In this document: positions 34,425-43,931 of the stretch, piece after piece | Layout of the letters: each line of letters opens with the position of its first letter | How positions within the stretch are numbered: position 1 is the first letter of the stretch | Origin: Bacillota bacterium | GTDB taxonomy: Bacteria; Bacillota; Clostridia; Lachnospirales; Lachnospiraceae | Direction: 5' to 3' | DNA: 64,000 nt | NCBI GenBank assembly: GCA_023437365.1 | Contig: JAEZGK010000015.1 | Span: forward strand, 62,001-126,000 | Position numbers and translations under genes: made by a program | The notes under the pieces: model-generated | What the model was told of the DNA's origin: nothing | Databases searched by the model: none | What the model saw: the letters and a program-made list of their open reading frames with translations, nothing else

Positions 34425-36707
34425 ATGAAAGAACATAAACATTTTAAAAGAGGGAATATGACAAGCCTTAAGCACATGCTCTCAATCATACTTATGGTGG
34501 TACTTCTTATGCCTTCAACTCCGACTTATGCAGCCAAAGCTTATTCTGATCCGGAGCTTGCCCGGGCCGTAACGCTGGGGATCGGAACCTACCGCTCCAA
34601 CAATCCGGCGGTCACCTATGCCGAGTTCATGAAAATGATGGATCGGACAGTTGAATTAGCAGACAAGAGTAAACTTGCAGGATGGAAAGCGAAGTTCAAG
34701 AGCGCAAGAACTTCAAAAAAGATTTTGACGCGGTTTGAAGGAATGATGATTGTCCTGAATGCTGCCATTACCCTTGGCGGTGAGTATGCAGAATTTAACA
34801 GCAGTTGGAATGATATTAATGAAAAGATTGGCGAAAAAGTGTGGGACGAAATAGACAAAATAAAAAATCCCTTTGAGTATATACCAAATCACTATCCGTA
34901 TGGTGGGAGTGGATTTAAGAATGACAAATACATCTATGAATGGGATGACTGTGGTGTTGCCTATCGATATGCCTTCGGCAGAGTATCCCTTTACAGCGCC
35001 AAGACACTCTTTGATTATGACGCTGTCAAAAAGTCGATGCGCCCTGATCAAAAGCTATTATATACCGAAGCACTGCTTGCAGCATTAAGATTACGGGATT
35101 CCTCCGAGAATGCTTTTCCGGTTACCGAACGGTGGCAAAGTGCAGAGGATACAGCCATACTGAATAAAGCCGAGGAACGAAAACAAGCGATACTGGGCAG
35201 TCCGACGACGGTCACCGTGACAGGTAATAAATACTATGTTTCTAATCACGGGGATGACAATAATGATGGACTTTCACCGGAGCAGCCCTGGGCAACCCTG
35301 GAGAAAATACGCTGGGCTTTGGATAATAATGTTCTGAAAAAGGGTGATGGGGTTTTTCTGGAACGCGGTGGTCTATGGCGTGGAAGTATCAGCTGCTGGG
35401 GTGGTGACGGGGTGACTTATTCGGCTTACGGAACGGGAGAAAAGCCGAAAATCTATGGGTCCCCGGAAAATGGTTCAGGTGCAGATAAATGGTCCTTGTG
35501 GTATGACAAAAAGGGTGTTAAGATATGGAAATTCTACAAAGACATTTCAGATTGCGGCGGTATCGTATTTAATGACGGGAAAAGCTACGCTACACGTGTT
35601 TTCTCCTATTGGAACGGCAAGCAATCCGTGTCTTGTAAGGATTATAAGACCAAGTTTAGTATTACTGATGAATTGCAGTATGACCTACAGTTCTATTCAA
35701 CCTTTGATATGAGCAAATATGCAATCCCCTATGGAGCGCACGATGTAGATTCCAATGGACCGCTTTATTTGCGTTGTGACAAGGGAAATCCCGGTGCACT
35801 CTATCAAACGATTGAATTTCAGTCCTCAGTTCAGCCGGCGACTAATTATACAGGTATTATTTCTGGTGGGAATAACATCGTTGTAGACAATATCTGTGTT
35901 ATGTACCGCAGTACCATGGGGCTTGCCAATTCGAACGGAAACAACATAACCTATCAAAATTGCGAGGTGGCCTGGATAGGCGGCGGCTCCCACATCATCG
36001 GATGCGGTGCCCCCTCTGACGAACCTTGGCTCTCGCCGTACAGTGAACCCTTTGTCCCGACTTCAGGCGAAGGAATCAGACTTGAGGGAGACAATAACCA
36101 AGCGATAGGTAACTATGTACATGATTGCTTCGATGGAGGCATTATTGCTGAATTCGACTATTTTGATACACCGATGAACTGCAAAGGCATGACGATACGC
36201 GGCAATTTAATTGAGCGGTGTGTGTCAGGTGTGCTGATTGGTGAGCACAGTGAGGACACAGAAGCGGGTAATGCAGGCAAGATAAAGTTTGATGGGATTA
36301 ATATTACAGATAACTACATTATGTATAGTGGTTACGGCTGGAGCAGCAACAAGCATTATCACACCTGGATAGACAAAAAGTACGATGGAAATGCAATCAC
36401 CTGGTGGGAGGGACCACAGTGGAACAAAGGCGGTACGGTTAGCAATAATGTGCTGTACAAAGCGAAGTATGCACTGGTACAATTCGGAGCAATCGGCAAA
36501 AACAGACCGGTTTTCAGCGGTAATGTATTTGCACAAAATAATAATGGTGTCATTGCTTATATTTCACCCACAGACGATAGGATAGGGAAGGCGGCTTTTA
36601 AAAATATAGACAGCTGGAAAGCGGAAGTGATTGTTCGGGATAATTTAGGTGACAAAACAGCCAAAATCCTGCCACCGTCATATTCACCAAAGGCGAAAGC
36701 AAAATAA
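34425..36707 (+). CDS. Secreted right-handed beta-helix protein, probably glycan-active
   Basis: This 760-residue protein has a signal peptide (hydrophobic core about 20-34, cleavage near TYAAKA). It has a helical N-terminal domain (about 40-250), then KYYVSNHGDDNNDGLSPEQPW, which is the typical opening of a parallel beta-helix as in polysaccharide lyases and glycoside hydrolases. Repeated turns with asparagine ladders follow (for example NGNNITYQNCEV, GDNNQAIGNYVHD). No anchor is seen. Catalytic residues cannot be assigned. The codon use is GC-richer than in the flanking genes. GGGGG precedes the ATG. Confidence 0.82.
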   Translation: MKEHKHFKRGNMTSLKHMLSIILMVVLLMPSTPTYAAKAYSDPELARAVTLGIGTYRSNNPAVTYAEFMKMMDRTVELADKSKLAGWKAKFKSARTSKKILTRFEGMMIVLNAAITLGGEYAEFNSSWNDINEKIGEKVWDEIDKIKNPFEYIPNHYPYGGSGFKNDKYIYEWDDCGVAYRYAFGRVSLYSAKTLFDYDAVKKSMRPDQKLLYTEALLAALRLRDSSENAFPVTERWQSAEDTAILNKAEERKQAILGSPTTVTVTGNKYYVSNHGDDNNDGLSPEQPWATLEKIRWALDNNVLKKGDGVFLERGGLWRGSISCWGGDGVTYSAYGTGEKPKIYGSPENGSGADKWSLWYDKKGVKIWKFYKDISDCGGIVFNDGKSYATRVFSYWNGKQSVSCKDYKTKFSITDELQYDLQFYSTFDMSKYAIPYGAHDVDSNGPLYLRCDKGNPGALYQTIEFQSSVQPATNYTGIISGGNNIVVDNICVMYRSTMGLANSNGNNITYQNCEVAWIGGGSHIIGCGAPSDEPWLSPYSEPFVPTSGEGIRLEGDNNQAIGNYVHDCFDGGIIAEFDYFDTPMNCKGMTIRGNLIERCVSGVLIGEHSEDTEAGNAGKIKFDGINITDNYIMYSGYGWSSNKHYHTWIDKKYDGNAITWWEGPQWNKGGTVSNNVLYKAKYALVQFGAIGKNRPVFSGNVFAQNNNGVIAYISPTDDRIGKAAFKNIDSWKAEVIVRDNLGDKTAKILPPSYSPKAKAK

Positions 36708-36816
36708 GGTGCAAGAAGCAAAGCATTAGCATGAAATGAGAACACCAGGTATCTTAGCAGTTAAAATCTCTTCTGCGAATTGCTGATTGAGCATATCTAA
36801 CGAAGGAAGGTATTAC

Positions 36817-37506
36817 ATGACTACTAAAAAGCATACTGTTTATTGCATACTCGCAGCCATAAGTGCTGCAATTATCGCACTTGCGGATAATCTTTTAGAA
36901 TTTACGGGTGAGCCCGGTGGCATGACTTTTATCGATCCCGCATGGATGAACATGGCGAGCTGGCGTTTTCCGCTCTCGCTCAACCTGTGCACATTCTTTA
37001 TTCCCTTTTATCTGCTCGGCTTCTGGAGCATAAGAGGTCTGCTTGCTAAAACGCATCCAAAAGCGGCTAAGGTGTATTTTGCTTTTGTTTCGTTTGGAAC
37101 GATTATGGGAGCTTCGTTGATCCATGGAGCATTAAGCTTCTTTCCCATGATCTATCAACGACTTTGTGAGGAAGGCCAGAAAGCACTGGCGGAACATATG
37201 ATCAATGATATTATGGTAGCGATTTTACCTACATTTATTGTACACTATATCATTACCTGGGTTTTCCCGCAGATACTTCTATTTGTAATAATTATTCAGG
37301 GCAGAACCGTACTAAAGCGTTGGACCGCTTTCTTCAATCCCTTTATCTTTTTAGTGTTTGGTTCAATCTGCTCACTGATATCCTCACAGGCATTACAGCC
37401 TGTTTATGTTGGTATTATCAATAAGGGCAATACAGCGCTCTTTATCATCGCAGCTATTTATTCTTACAAATTATTGGATAAACAACCTTCTTTGAGTACT
37501 AATTAA
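36817..37506 (+). CDS. Multi-pass membrane protein, DUF6796-like
   Basis: This 229-residue protein has about six predicted membrane helices and no signal peptide. Conserved-looking residues include GGMTFIDPAWMNMASWRF in the first extracytoplasmic loop. From memory it resembles DUF6796 proteins of Clostridia, which have no known function. The start at 36817 follows GGAAGG. Confidence 0.65.
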   Translation: MTTKKHTVYCILAAISAAIIALADNLLEFTGEPGGMTFIDPAWMNMASWRFPLSLNLCTFFIPFYLLGFWSIRGLLAKTHPKAAKVYFAFVSFGTIMGASLIHGALSFFPMIYQRLCEEGQKALAEHMINDIMVAILPTFIVHYIITWVFPQILLFVIIIQGRTVLKRWTAFFNPFIFLVFGSICSLISSQALQPVYVGIINKGNTALFIIAAIYSYKLLDKQPSLSTN

Positions 37507-37603
37507 AAAGTATTAAATTATGGAAAGCTTTGGGTTATAATCTGTGAAATATAAGTGGGTGATTATAATCTGCGCTGCAGACACTCAGGATGGGAGTGGG
37601 AGC

Positions 37604-38311
37604 ATGAGTATTTTAAACGAAAAGTTGAGGGATTTTTCTGGAGGAAAAATCCTGGATGTAGCTACAGGAGACGGTACCTTTATAAATTTGTTGACCAGCC
37701 ATTTGAAGGACTATTCCGAGGTGGTTGGTATTGATACAGATCAGGAGATCCTTGAGCTTGCTAAGAAGCAGTGTACCAATGACAAAGTTACCTTCGACTA
37801 TATGTCGGGAGATTCGCTGAGGTTTGAGGATGCGAGCTTTGATACGGTATCCATATCCAATTCCCTGCACCATCTGGGGGATATTAGGAAGACCTTGGAT
37901 GAGATGTACAGAGTATTAAAACCCGGTGGGCTATTCATCATAAATGAGATCCTTTGTGATAATCAGAATGAGAAGCAGCTTACCCATGTATATTTTCATC
38001 ATCTGCAAGCGGAGGTAGATACTCTACAGGGAATGTTACATAATAAAACCTTTTCTAAGCAAAGGGTGATTGATATCGCTGAAAGTATCGGCTTGAAAGG
38101 CATCGAAGCTTTTGTATATGATAATGAGATGTTTAATCGGTATGTAAGGATTGATATGTTTGCGAACAGATATAGTGCTGCAGTAGAGAGGATGAAGGAG
38201 CATCCGGAATATCCTAAGTATCGCTTGGAGCTGGAGAAGCTGATTGCAAGACTGCAGGAGGTGGGGGTTGAATTCGCAGCTCAGCTGATGTTTATAGGGC
38301 TTAAAGAATAG
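37604..38311 (+). CDS. Class I SAM-dependent methyltransferase
   Basis: This 235-residue methyltransferase of the UbiE/COQ5 or Methyltransf_11 type has motif I as ILDVATGDGTFINLL, an acidic residue at the second strand in VVGIDTDQEI, motif IV as FDTVSISNSLHHL, and RVLKPGGLFIINEI. The acceptor is unknown. The start at 37604 follows GGGAGTGGG; an upstream in-frame GTG at 37544 lacks support. Confidence 0.9.
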   Translation: MSILNEKLRDFSGGKILDVATGDGTFINLLTSHLKDYSEVVGIDTDQEILELAKKQCTNDKVTFDYMSGDSLRFEDASFDTVSISNSLHHLGDIRKTLDEMYRVLKPGGLFIINEILCDNQNEKQLTHVYFHHLQAEVDTLQGMLHNKTFSKQRVIDIAESIGLKGIEAFVYDNEMFNRYVRIDMFANRYSAAVERMKEHPEYPKYRLELEKLIARLQEVGVEFAAQLMFIGLKE

Positions 38312-38464
38312 GCACCATAGGTAATGCATTTTTATTTCTCTGTACATGGTAGTGACACTGATTGCATACACAGTAATTGTTGTGTTTGTAGCGTCATAAC
38401 TGAAGGACTACACATGGGTAAGAATATCAATACATACTAAAAATAAAATTATCGGAACTTATGA

Positions 38465-38493
38465 TTGACAAATCTTAGCTATCTGTATATGAT
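38465..38493 (+). promoter_or_regulatory. Promoter of the leuA T-box transcript
   Basis: TTGACA (38465-38470), a 17-bp spacer and TATGAT (38488-38493) lie just upstream of the T-box stem I. Confidence 0.75.
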
Positions 38494-38499
38494 ATCAAA

Positions 38500-38885
38500 T
38501 ATATGAAAAAGACGTTGATGAGGAATAGTAGCTATCGGATAATTTTCAGAGACCTGTTGGTTGGTGTGAAACAGGAGTTAGAAAATAGTGAACTCGCCTT
38601 TGAGTTGCCGGCTGAAATTAAGTAGGCTGTGACGGAAGCCCACCGTTAGCAGGGATAGATATCGGTTTTATTGTACCTGTATTGAATTAACCAGTATAGA
38701 GTGGTGTAGCAGATATAACTTCTGTCTCTTACGAGGCAGAAGTTTTTTGATTCCTTTGAATAATCACACCTTCACAATACGGTATCGAGAAAGTGCATAC
38801 ATAATTGTATGAATTAGAGTGGTACCGCGGAAAGCTCCCTTTTCGTCTCTTGTCATCGGCAGGAGATGAAGGGAGCTTTTGCTTC
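38500..38885 (+). promoter_or_regulatory. T-box leader (Leu, CUC specifier) with two successive terminator modules
   Basis: Stem I landmarks (ATGAGGAATAGTA, CAGAGA, GGTTGGTGTGAAACC-like loop) lead to the specifier context GTGAACTCGCC, giving CTC for leucine, and to a stem II region (GTAGGCTGTGACGG). The canonical T-box AGAGTGGTACCGCGG lies at 38816-38830, before a terminator at 38831-38880. Unusually, a degenerate T-box AGAGTGGTGTAGCAG (38698-38712) with its own 11-bp terminator stem (ACTTCTGTCTC, 38718-38748) comes first. Two more hairpins follow at 38882-38925. It senses uncharged tRNA-Leu and controls leuA. Confidence 0.9.
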
Positions 38886-38957
38886 GCAATCCGCTCGGAT
38901 GCGAAGGTGTCAGCTTGCTGACACATAATTCATATAAAATTGAAAGGAGATTATTGT

Positions 38958-40484
38958 ATGTCAAGAAAAATCTATGTGTTTGACACAACCTTAAGAGATG
39001 GAGAGCAGGTACCCGGTGCTAAACTGAATTTACAAGAAAAACTGGAGGTAGCGGTACAGATTGCGAAAATGAAGGTGGATATGATGGAGGTCGGCTTCCC
39101 CTCCTCCTCACGTGGGGATTTTGAAGCGGTAAAAGCTATCAGCAAGAAAATCGGCAGTGAGGTATGTATTGCGGCCTTAGGCAGAGCAGTGGAAACGGAT
39201 ATTGATGCGATTTATCAAAGTATCCGGGAAGCACAGAACCCATTAATTCATATCGTATTGGGTTCCTCCGATGTACATGTGGCTAAGAAATTCCGCAAAA
39301 CTCCGGAACAGGTCATTGATATGGGTGTTTCCTCTGTAAAGTATGCGAAGAAATACCTTCCTAATGTTCAATATTCCTTAGAGGATGCCAGCAGATCGGA
39401 CTTTGAGTATATGTGGAAGACCATCGAAGCCGTAGTAAAAGCGGGTGCTACCATCATCAATATTCCGGATACGGTAGGCTTTGCTGTTCCGGAGGAATTC
39501 GGAAGAATGATCTATCGGATCAATGACAGACTGAAAAACTTGAAGCCGGAGGTGTTGTTAAGTGTTCATTGTCATAACGATACCGGACTTGCAACAGCGA
39601 ATACCCTGGCTGCGGTTCGCAATGGCGCAGATAAGGTGGAATGTACGGTGAACGGTATCGGGGAGAGAGCAGGCAATACTTCTTTGGAAGAGGTGGTCAT
39701 GGGAATTAAGCTTCATGAGGACTATTACGATGCTCGTACGACTATTGATACAGGGAACATATATGAAACCTCACGTATTGTTAGTGCTACGATGGGCTTG
39801 GATGTGCAGGTCAATAAAGCAATTACGGGAGAGAATGCCTTTGCCCATTCCTCGGGGATACACCAGGATGGACTTCTGAAATCAAAGGATGTCTATGAAA
39901 TTATGGATCCTCAGACCATAGGAGCACCGCCAATGGAGCTGGTTTTGACAGCAAGATCAGGACGACACGCATTTTTGTATGTAACTAAGAAATTAGGTTT
40001 TGAAATAAAGGAGAAGGACACAGCAGAGATTTATCAGAAGTTTTTAGCTGCAGCTGATCTGAAAAAGGAGCTGTATGACAGTGATATCATGGCATTATTT
40101 AAAAGCTGCCCGGAGGTAAGATGCATCTCAAATAAGGAATTATGGGAATTAGGCGAGTATCAGCTTACGGCAACCAGCACCTTACCGACTGCTACGGTCA
40201 AGTTAGTCAGAGGAAAGAAGGAAGTGGTGACCAGCAGTACCGGTACGGGCGTTATTGATGCACTCTATAGCTCCATCATCGAAGCGGTACAGCTTCCGGT
40301 CGAATTGATTGAGTACCGGATTAATAATTTGAGCAGAGGGAAGGGAAGTCTCGGAAAGGTAATTACCCAAATTCGATATAAGGATACAATGTACCAGGGG
40401 AAAGCCATCGAGCAGGATGTCATGAAAGCTAGTGCGCTAGCCTTTGTCAATGCTATGAATAAGATCATACTGGATATTGAATAA
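38958..40484 (+). CDS. leuA: 2-isopropylmalate synthase LeuA
   Basis: LeuA condenses acetyl-CoA and 2-ketoisovalerate, the first step of leucine synthesis. At 508 residues it has the full length. The DRE-TIM signature TTLRDGEQVPGAKL is at the N-terminus, SVHCHNDTGLATANTL supplies the metal-binding histidines, and a C-terminal allosteric domain (about 390-508) is present. The alternatives, homocitrate and citramalate synthase, are less likely given the leucine T-box. The start at 38958 follows AAAGGAG. No other leu genes follow, so leuBCD must lie elsewhere. Confidence 0.95.
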   Translation: MSRKIYVFDTTLRDGEQVPGAKLNLQEKLEVAVQIAKMKVDMMEVGFPSSSRGDFEAVKAISKKIGSEVCIAALGRAVETDIDAIYQSIREAQNPLIHIVLGSSDVHVAKKFRKTPEQVIDMGVSSVKYAKKYLPNVQYSLEDASRSDFEYMWKTIEAVVKAGATIINIPDTVGFAVPEEFGRMIYRINDRLKNLKPEVLLSVHCHNDTGLATANTLAAVRNGADKVECTVNGIGERAGNTSLEEVVMGIKLHEDYYDARTTIDTGNIYETSRIVSATMGLDVQVNKAITGENAFAHSSGIHQDGLLKSKDVYEIMDPQTIGAPPMELVLTARSGRHAFLYVTKKLGFEIKEKDTAEIYQKFLAAADLKKELYDSDIMALFKSCPEVRCISNKELWELGEYQLTATSTLPTATVKLVRGKKEVVTSSTGTGVIDALYSSIIEAVQLPVELIEYRINNLSRGKGSLGKVITQIRYKDTMYQGKAIEQDVMKASALAFVNAMNKIILDIE

Positions 40485-40527
40485 AGAAGTATATTTTGAA
40501 AATGGGTGGAAAGGAATGCCAAGCATA

Positions 40528-40558
40528 TTGACTTTGACGTAAGGTCAAGTGATATAAT
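40528..40558 (+). promoter_or_regulatory. MerR-type promoter with 19-bp spacer and palindrome
   Basis: TTGACT (40528-40533) and TATAAT (40553-40558) are separated by 19 bp. The spacer begins with the dyad TTGACGTAAGGTCAA. This is the classic MerR-regulated layout and suggests autoregulation of the next gene. Confidence 0.75.
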
Positions 40559-40589
40559 CATACTATCATAAAGAAGGGAAAGCAAATTT

Positions 40590-43250
40590 ATGGAGTTAAT
40601 GAAAATCACTGAATTGACCAATCAGCTTGGGATATCCTCCAGAACACTGCGTTATTACGAACAGATCGGGCTGCTTCAAAGCGTGCGTCAGCAGAATGAA
40701 AAATATCGTTTCTATGATGCGGAGAGTATTGAACGGATCAAGCAGATTATGGTTCTCAGGAAAATGCAGATTCCGATTAAGGACATGATTGCCATCTATC
40801 AAAGTCATGATATGACAGTGCTGGTAGACAGCTTCGTAGCCCGTATTGATGCGATCGATAATGAGATAGATTCCCTGAATGAATTGAAGAGTATCGTAAA
40901 AAGCTTTATGCAGGCTATGATGGACAACGGAATAAAACATATTTCGGCATTACCGCTTTTATATGAAAAGGTAAATCATCAGCTGGAAGCTCAGGAGGTT
41001 ACTAGCCAAAAATCAGATACCTCCTATCAGAGGCTGTCTGAGCTCTCAGAAAAGGTGTCAGCTCCAATCGATTTATCAATCATAGACTTACCTCCAATGC
41101 GTGTATTATCATCAAACAGAAAGGACTCTGAATTGTCCGATGTGGATGGCTACTGGGATTGGCTTGGAAGAAATAAAGTACCCTTTGGCACACCCGGAAG
41201 CCATACACTGTTTGAATATCAGATGAATAACGCACAGACTGTTATCCTGCAGAAAATAGATCCGACTTTTATCAATGACAGTCCGTTTAGCGATTATGAG
41301 TTTGAGGGTGGTCTCTTTGCTGTCGGCAGTATCTATGTGGATGATGATATCGCTGCTTTTCATAAGAGAATGATTGAAAGCTTTGACAGCAATCCCTATT
41401 ATGAAGTAGATTACCGACACGGCGGAATATTAAGACACCAAACGCTTACGGAGGCGGTGATTTCTACAGACAGCATGCGTGAAAAGATCAATCTTTACCT
41501 TCCTGTGAAGAGGAGGATACCAGGCGTAGAGGGTTATGATCCACCCAAACTGATTGAAGATATCAGCTTCACAGAAATAGAACAGGCAAATCCGGCGTTA
41601 TATGAGTACAACGTACCCTTAACAGAAGTCACCCCGATTAATCAGCCTCATTATCAAGTGCTTGAAAATGGAATAGCAGAATTTATCTGCTGGATTGGTG
41701 CGAGAAGGCTTTCCACAAATGTTTCCGTCAAAATTCCGTTTCGAATTGACATTGAATTTATGGCAGAGGATAAAAGTCATCGATTTGGTTACGGAAGTGA
41801 TGAAGGAAGTATCCGGTTTTATCACGGTAACCATCTATACGGAATCAATATGGAAAATAAAGCAGACAGCAGGTTATCCAAAGAAGCAATCTGCTTTCAT
41901 GAGCCAATGCTGGGAAATTACTGTAGTTATCCGAAGCTAGGCAGGATTAAATACAATGAGTATAACACACTGACTTGGATGGTCGGAGAAAAGCATTTTG
42001 CAGTTGCCATCAATGGTGAGGTCAGATATTGCAGCGAGGATTTTCCGTACATGGCTGCCGACTTGTATCTGCAGAAGCCTGAGACGATTACAATCGGCTC
42101 GGAAGGTCAGGGAAAGATATATTTTAAATCCATAAAGATTTCTCAATTAAGGATAACACCGAAAATTAATATAAAAGAAGGGGAGCTTATTATGACAGTC
42201 AGGCAAAGTAACAATATGATACCAACGATTCATCCTCTCGTAACACTGCATTACGGCGAAAACTACTGGTTTAACGGCGCTGCAAGATATGTGATGGAGT
42301 GTCTGGGAGAAAAGGATTTCGATTACTGTTTCTTTGCAGGCATTACTGGTGATAATTTTGCACAATGCTATTCTATTGATTATTTTCGAGGTGACGGAGT
42401 CACGGACTATCTGATCAGTGACGGGAGCAGTAGCAATTATATTGAAGATATATTGGAAGCCTGCGGATACGCAAGTACCTTTGTAGGCATTAAGCAACTG
42501 AGAAAGAATAAGGAAATGTATCTGCAGACCTTAACTGCATATATAGATAAAGGGGTACCTGTCGTCTTCAACCTATGGGGGAATAATCCCAGAAACAGAT
42601 GGGGCTGGGGAGTCTATGTGGGCTACGAGGACTTTGGTAATACACTTCTCTATATGAATGGGGAAATGACTGAGCCGGAAAGCATCTCTGTTGATGACCT
42701 GTTCCCGGAGGAAAATATTCAGGGGCAGGAGACTTGTAACGGATGGCTGTTTATCGGTGAAAAGAAGAAGGACATCATACAGGCAGATCTTTACCGCAGC
42801 AGGATTATTACCTTGCCTCAGCTTTTTGCGACGAAAACAGAGGGTTATTGTTTTGGCGCGGAGGCCTTTCGTCTATGGGCTGCTGATATTGAAAACGGAA
42901 AATTTGATGGTATAAAGCCGGAGCAATTCGATCCTTGGCCAATGTATACCTCCTATATATGTAATCTGGCTACCAACAGCAGCTGCTGCCATGAATTCCT
43001 GGATCGGGCGCAGAAGCTTAACCCTGATTTAAAATTTGTTGCTGAGCTTCACCGCTTGTATGATAAAATGCGCCGGATGTGGAATGAACAGAACGGCGAA
43101 GATCTGGAAGCAATCGGAGGAGGCTTCAACATCACTCTGACAGCTTTGCAGGACAAGCAGAGCGCTCAAAGGATAGCAGCAAAACTTCGAGAATTTGCGG
43201 ATTGTACGGATCAAGTAATCGCTGTTGTAAGTAATGGACTGAGAAATTAA
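40590..43250 (+). CDS. MerR regulator fused to effector-binding and BtrH-like domains
   Basis: This 886-residue multi-domain protein is far longer than ordinary MerR factors (120-280). It has a MerR winged helix at about 3-72 (MKITELTNQLGISSRTLRYYEQ), a coiled coil to about 115, and a GyrI-like effector-binding region (about 155-310). A beta-rich, LamG-like segment follows (about 350-530). The C-terminal part (about 545-886) opens with HYGENYWFNGAARYVMECLG and resembles the BtrH/DUF4872 group of cysteine-peptidase-like proteins. Those domain names beyond the HTH are from memory and uncertain. The promoter upstream has MerR architecture. It may be a sensor in which a ligand-binding or modifying domain acts directly on transcription. 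Confidence 0.8.
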   Translation: MELMKITELTNQLGISSRTLRYYEQIGLLQSVRQQNEKYRFYDAESIERIKQIMVLRKMQIPIKDMIAIYQSHDMTVLVDSFVARIDAIDNEIDSLNELKSIVKSFMQAMMDNGIKHISALPLLYEKVNHQLEAQEVTSQKSDTSYQRLSELSEKVSAPIDLSIIDLPPMRVLSSNRKDSELSDVDGYWDWLGRNKVPFGTPGSHTLFEYQMNNAQTVILQKIDPTFINDSPFSDYEFEGGLFAVGSIYVDDDIAAFHKRMIESFDSNPYYEVDYRHGGILRHQTLTEAVISTDSMREKINLYLPVKRRIPGVEGYDPPKLIEDISFTEIEQANPALYEYNVPLTEVTPINQPHYQVLENGIAEFICWIGARRLSTNVSVKIPFRIDIEFMAEDKSHRFGYGSDEGSIRFYHGNHLYGINMENKADSRLSKEAICFHEPMLGNYCSYPKLGRIKYNEYNTLTWMVGEKHFAVAINGEVRYCSEDFPYMAADLYLQKPETITIGSEGQGKIYFKSIKISQLRITPKINIKEGELIMTVRQSNNMIPTIHPLVTLHYGENYWFNGAARYVMECLGEKDFDYCFFAGITGDNFAQCYSIDYFRGDGVTDYLISDGSSSNYIEDILEACGYASTFVGIKQLRKNKEMYLQTLTAYIDKGVPVVFNLWGNNPRNRWGWGVYVGYEDFGNTLLYMNGEMTEPESISVDDLFPEENIQGQETCNGWLFIGEKKKDIIQADLYRSRIITLPQLFATKTEGYCFGAEAFRLWAADIENGKFDGIKPEQFDPWPMYTSYICNLATNSSCCHEFLDRAQKLNPDLKFVAELHRLYDKMRRMWNEQNGEDLEAIGGGFNITLTALQDKQSAQRIAAKLREFADCTDQVIAVVSNGLRN

Positions 43251-43333
43251 TCTATACCTTTCTATGAATCAGTGATATGATAGGTCTGTATCTTTTTGGA
43301 AAAAGCTATTGAGTAGATGTGGAGGAGGTAACT

Positions 43334-43714
43334 ATGGGAGAACAAGTATTATTAGGCGGTGTTACGGTAGACTGCAAGGATCCGAGGGCCTTGGCTGATT
43401 TTTATATTCAGTTGCTTCAGTGGGAGAAGACTTATGAGGAGGATGGCTTTATAGTTCTGAAGTCACCGTCCTGTAATGTGAGAATTGGTTTTCAGAAAAA
43501 TGACTACTATGTCCCACCTGTATGGCCGGAGACTCCTGACACACAGCAACAGCAGGTTCATCTTGATTTTAAGGTCAGAGATAAAGAACATATGATGCAG
43601 ATGGTAGAGCATGCCATAAAATGCGGTGCAACAAAAGCGGAAATGCAGTATTCGGATTTATGGACAGTAATGCTAGACCCCGTCGGACATCCCTTTTGCC
43701 TTGATACCTTGTAA
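43334..43714 (+). CDS. VOC-family (glyoxalase-like) protein
   Basis: This 126-residue single VOC-fold protein has two beta-alpha-beta modules, with the openings VTVDCKDPRALADFYIQLL and VHLDFKVRDKEHM, and a terminal DPVGHPFCL that matches the usual metal-side glutamate or cysteine region of small VOC proteins. Roles include glyoxalase, fosfomycin or bleomycin resistance-type binding; the substrate is not predictable. GGAGGAGG precedes the start. Confidence 0.9.
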   Translation: MGEQVLLGGVTVDCKDPRALADFYIQLLQWEKTYEEDGFIVLKSPSCNVRIGFQKNDYYVPPVWPETPDTQQQQVHLDFKVRDKEHMMQMVEHAIKCGATKAEMQYSDLWTVMLDPVGHPFCLDTL

Positions 43715-43742
43715 ATACAGTAATTCCTTATAGTAATTTAAG

Positions 43743-43776
43743 CATAAGACGCGTTCTTACAGGACGTGTCTTTTGT
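43743..43776 (+). terminator. Intrinsic terminator after the VOC gene
   Basis: AAGACGCGT pairs with ACGTGTCTT (including G-U) across a short loop, followed by TTGTTTTG. Confidence 0.6.
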
Positions 43777-43931
43777 TTTGTAAGATAACCCGAAAAGCAA
43801 TTTTCACCCGCTTCAGAAACCTCTGAACTCATAACATCACAATTTCCCGCGAAGCATGAAATTTTTTGTAGCTTTTAGGGATAATAGTTACTGTCTGCAG
43901 TAAATATCATGACAGAAGGGAGCTTTAAAAT

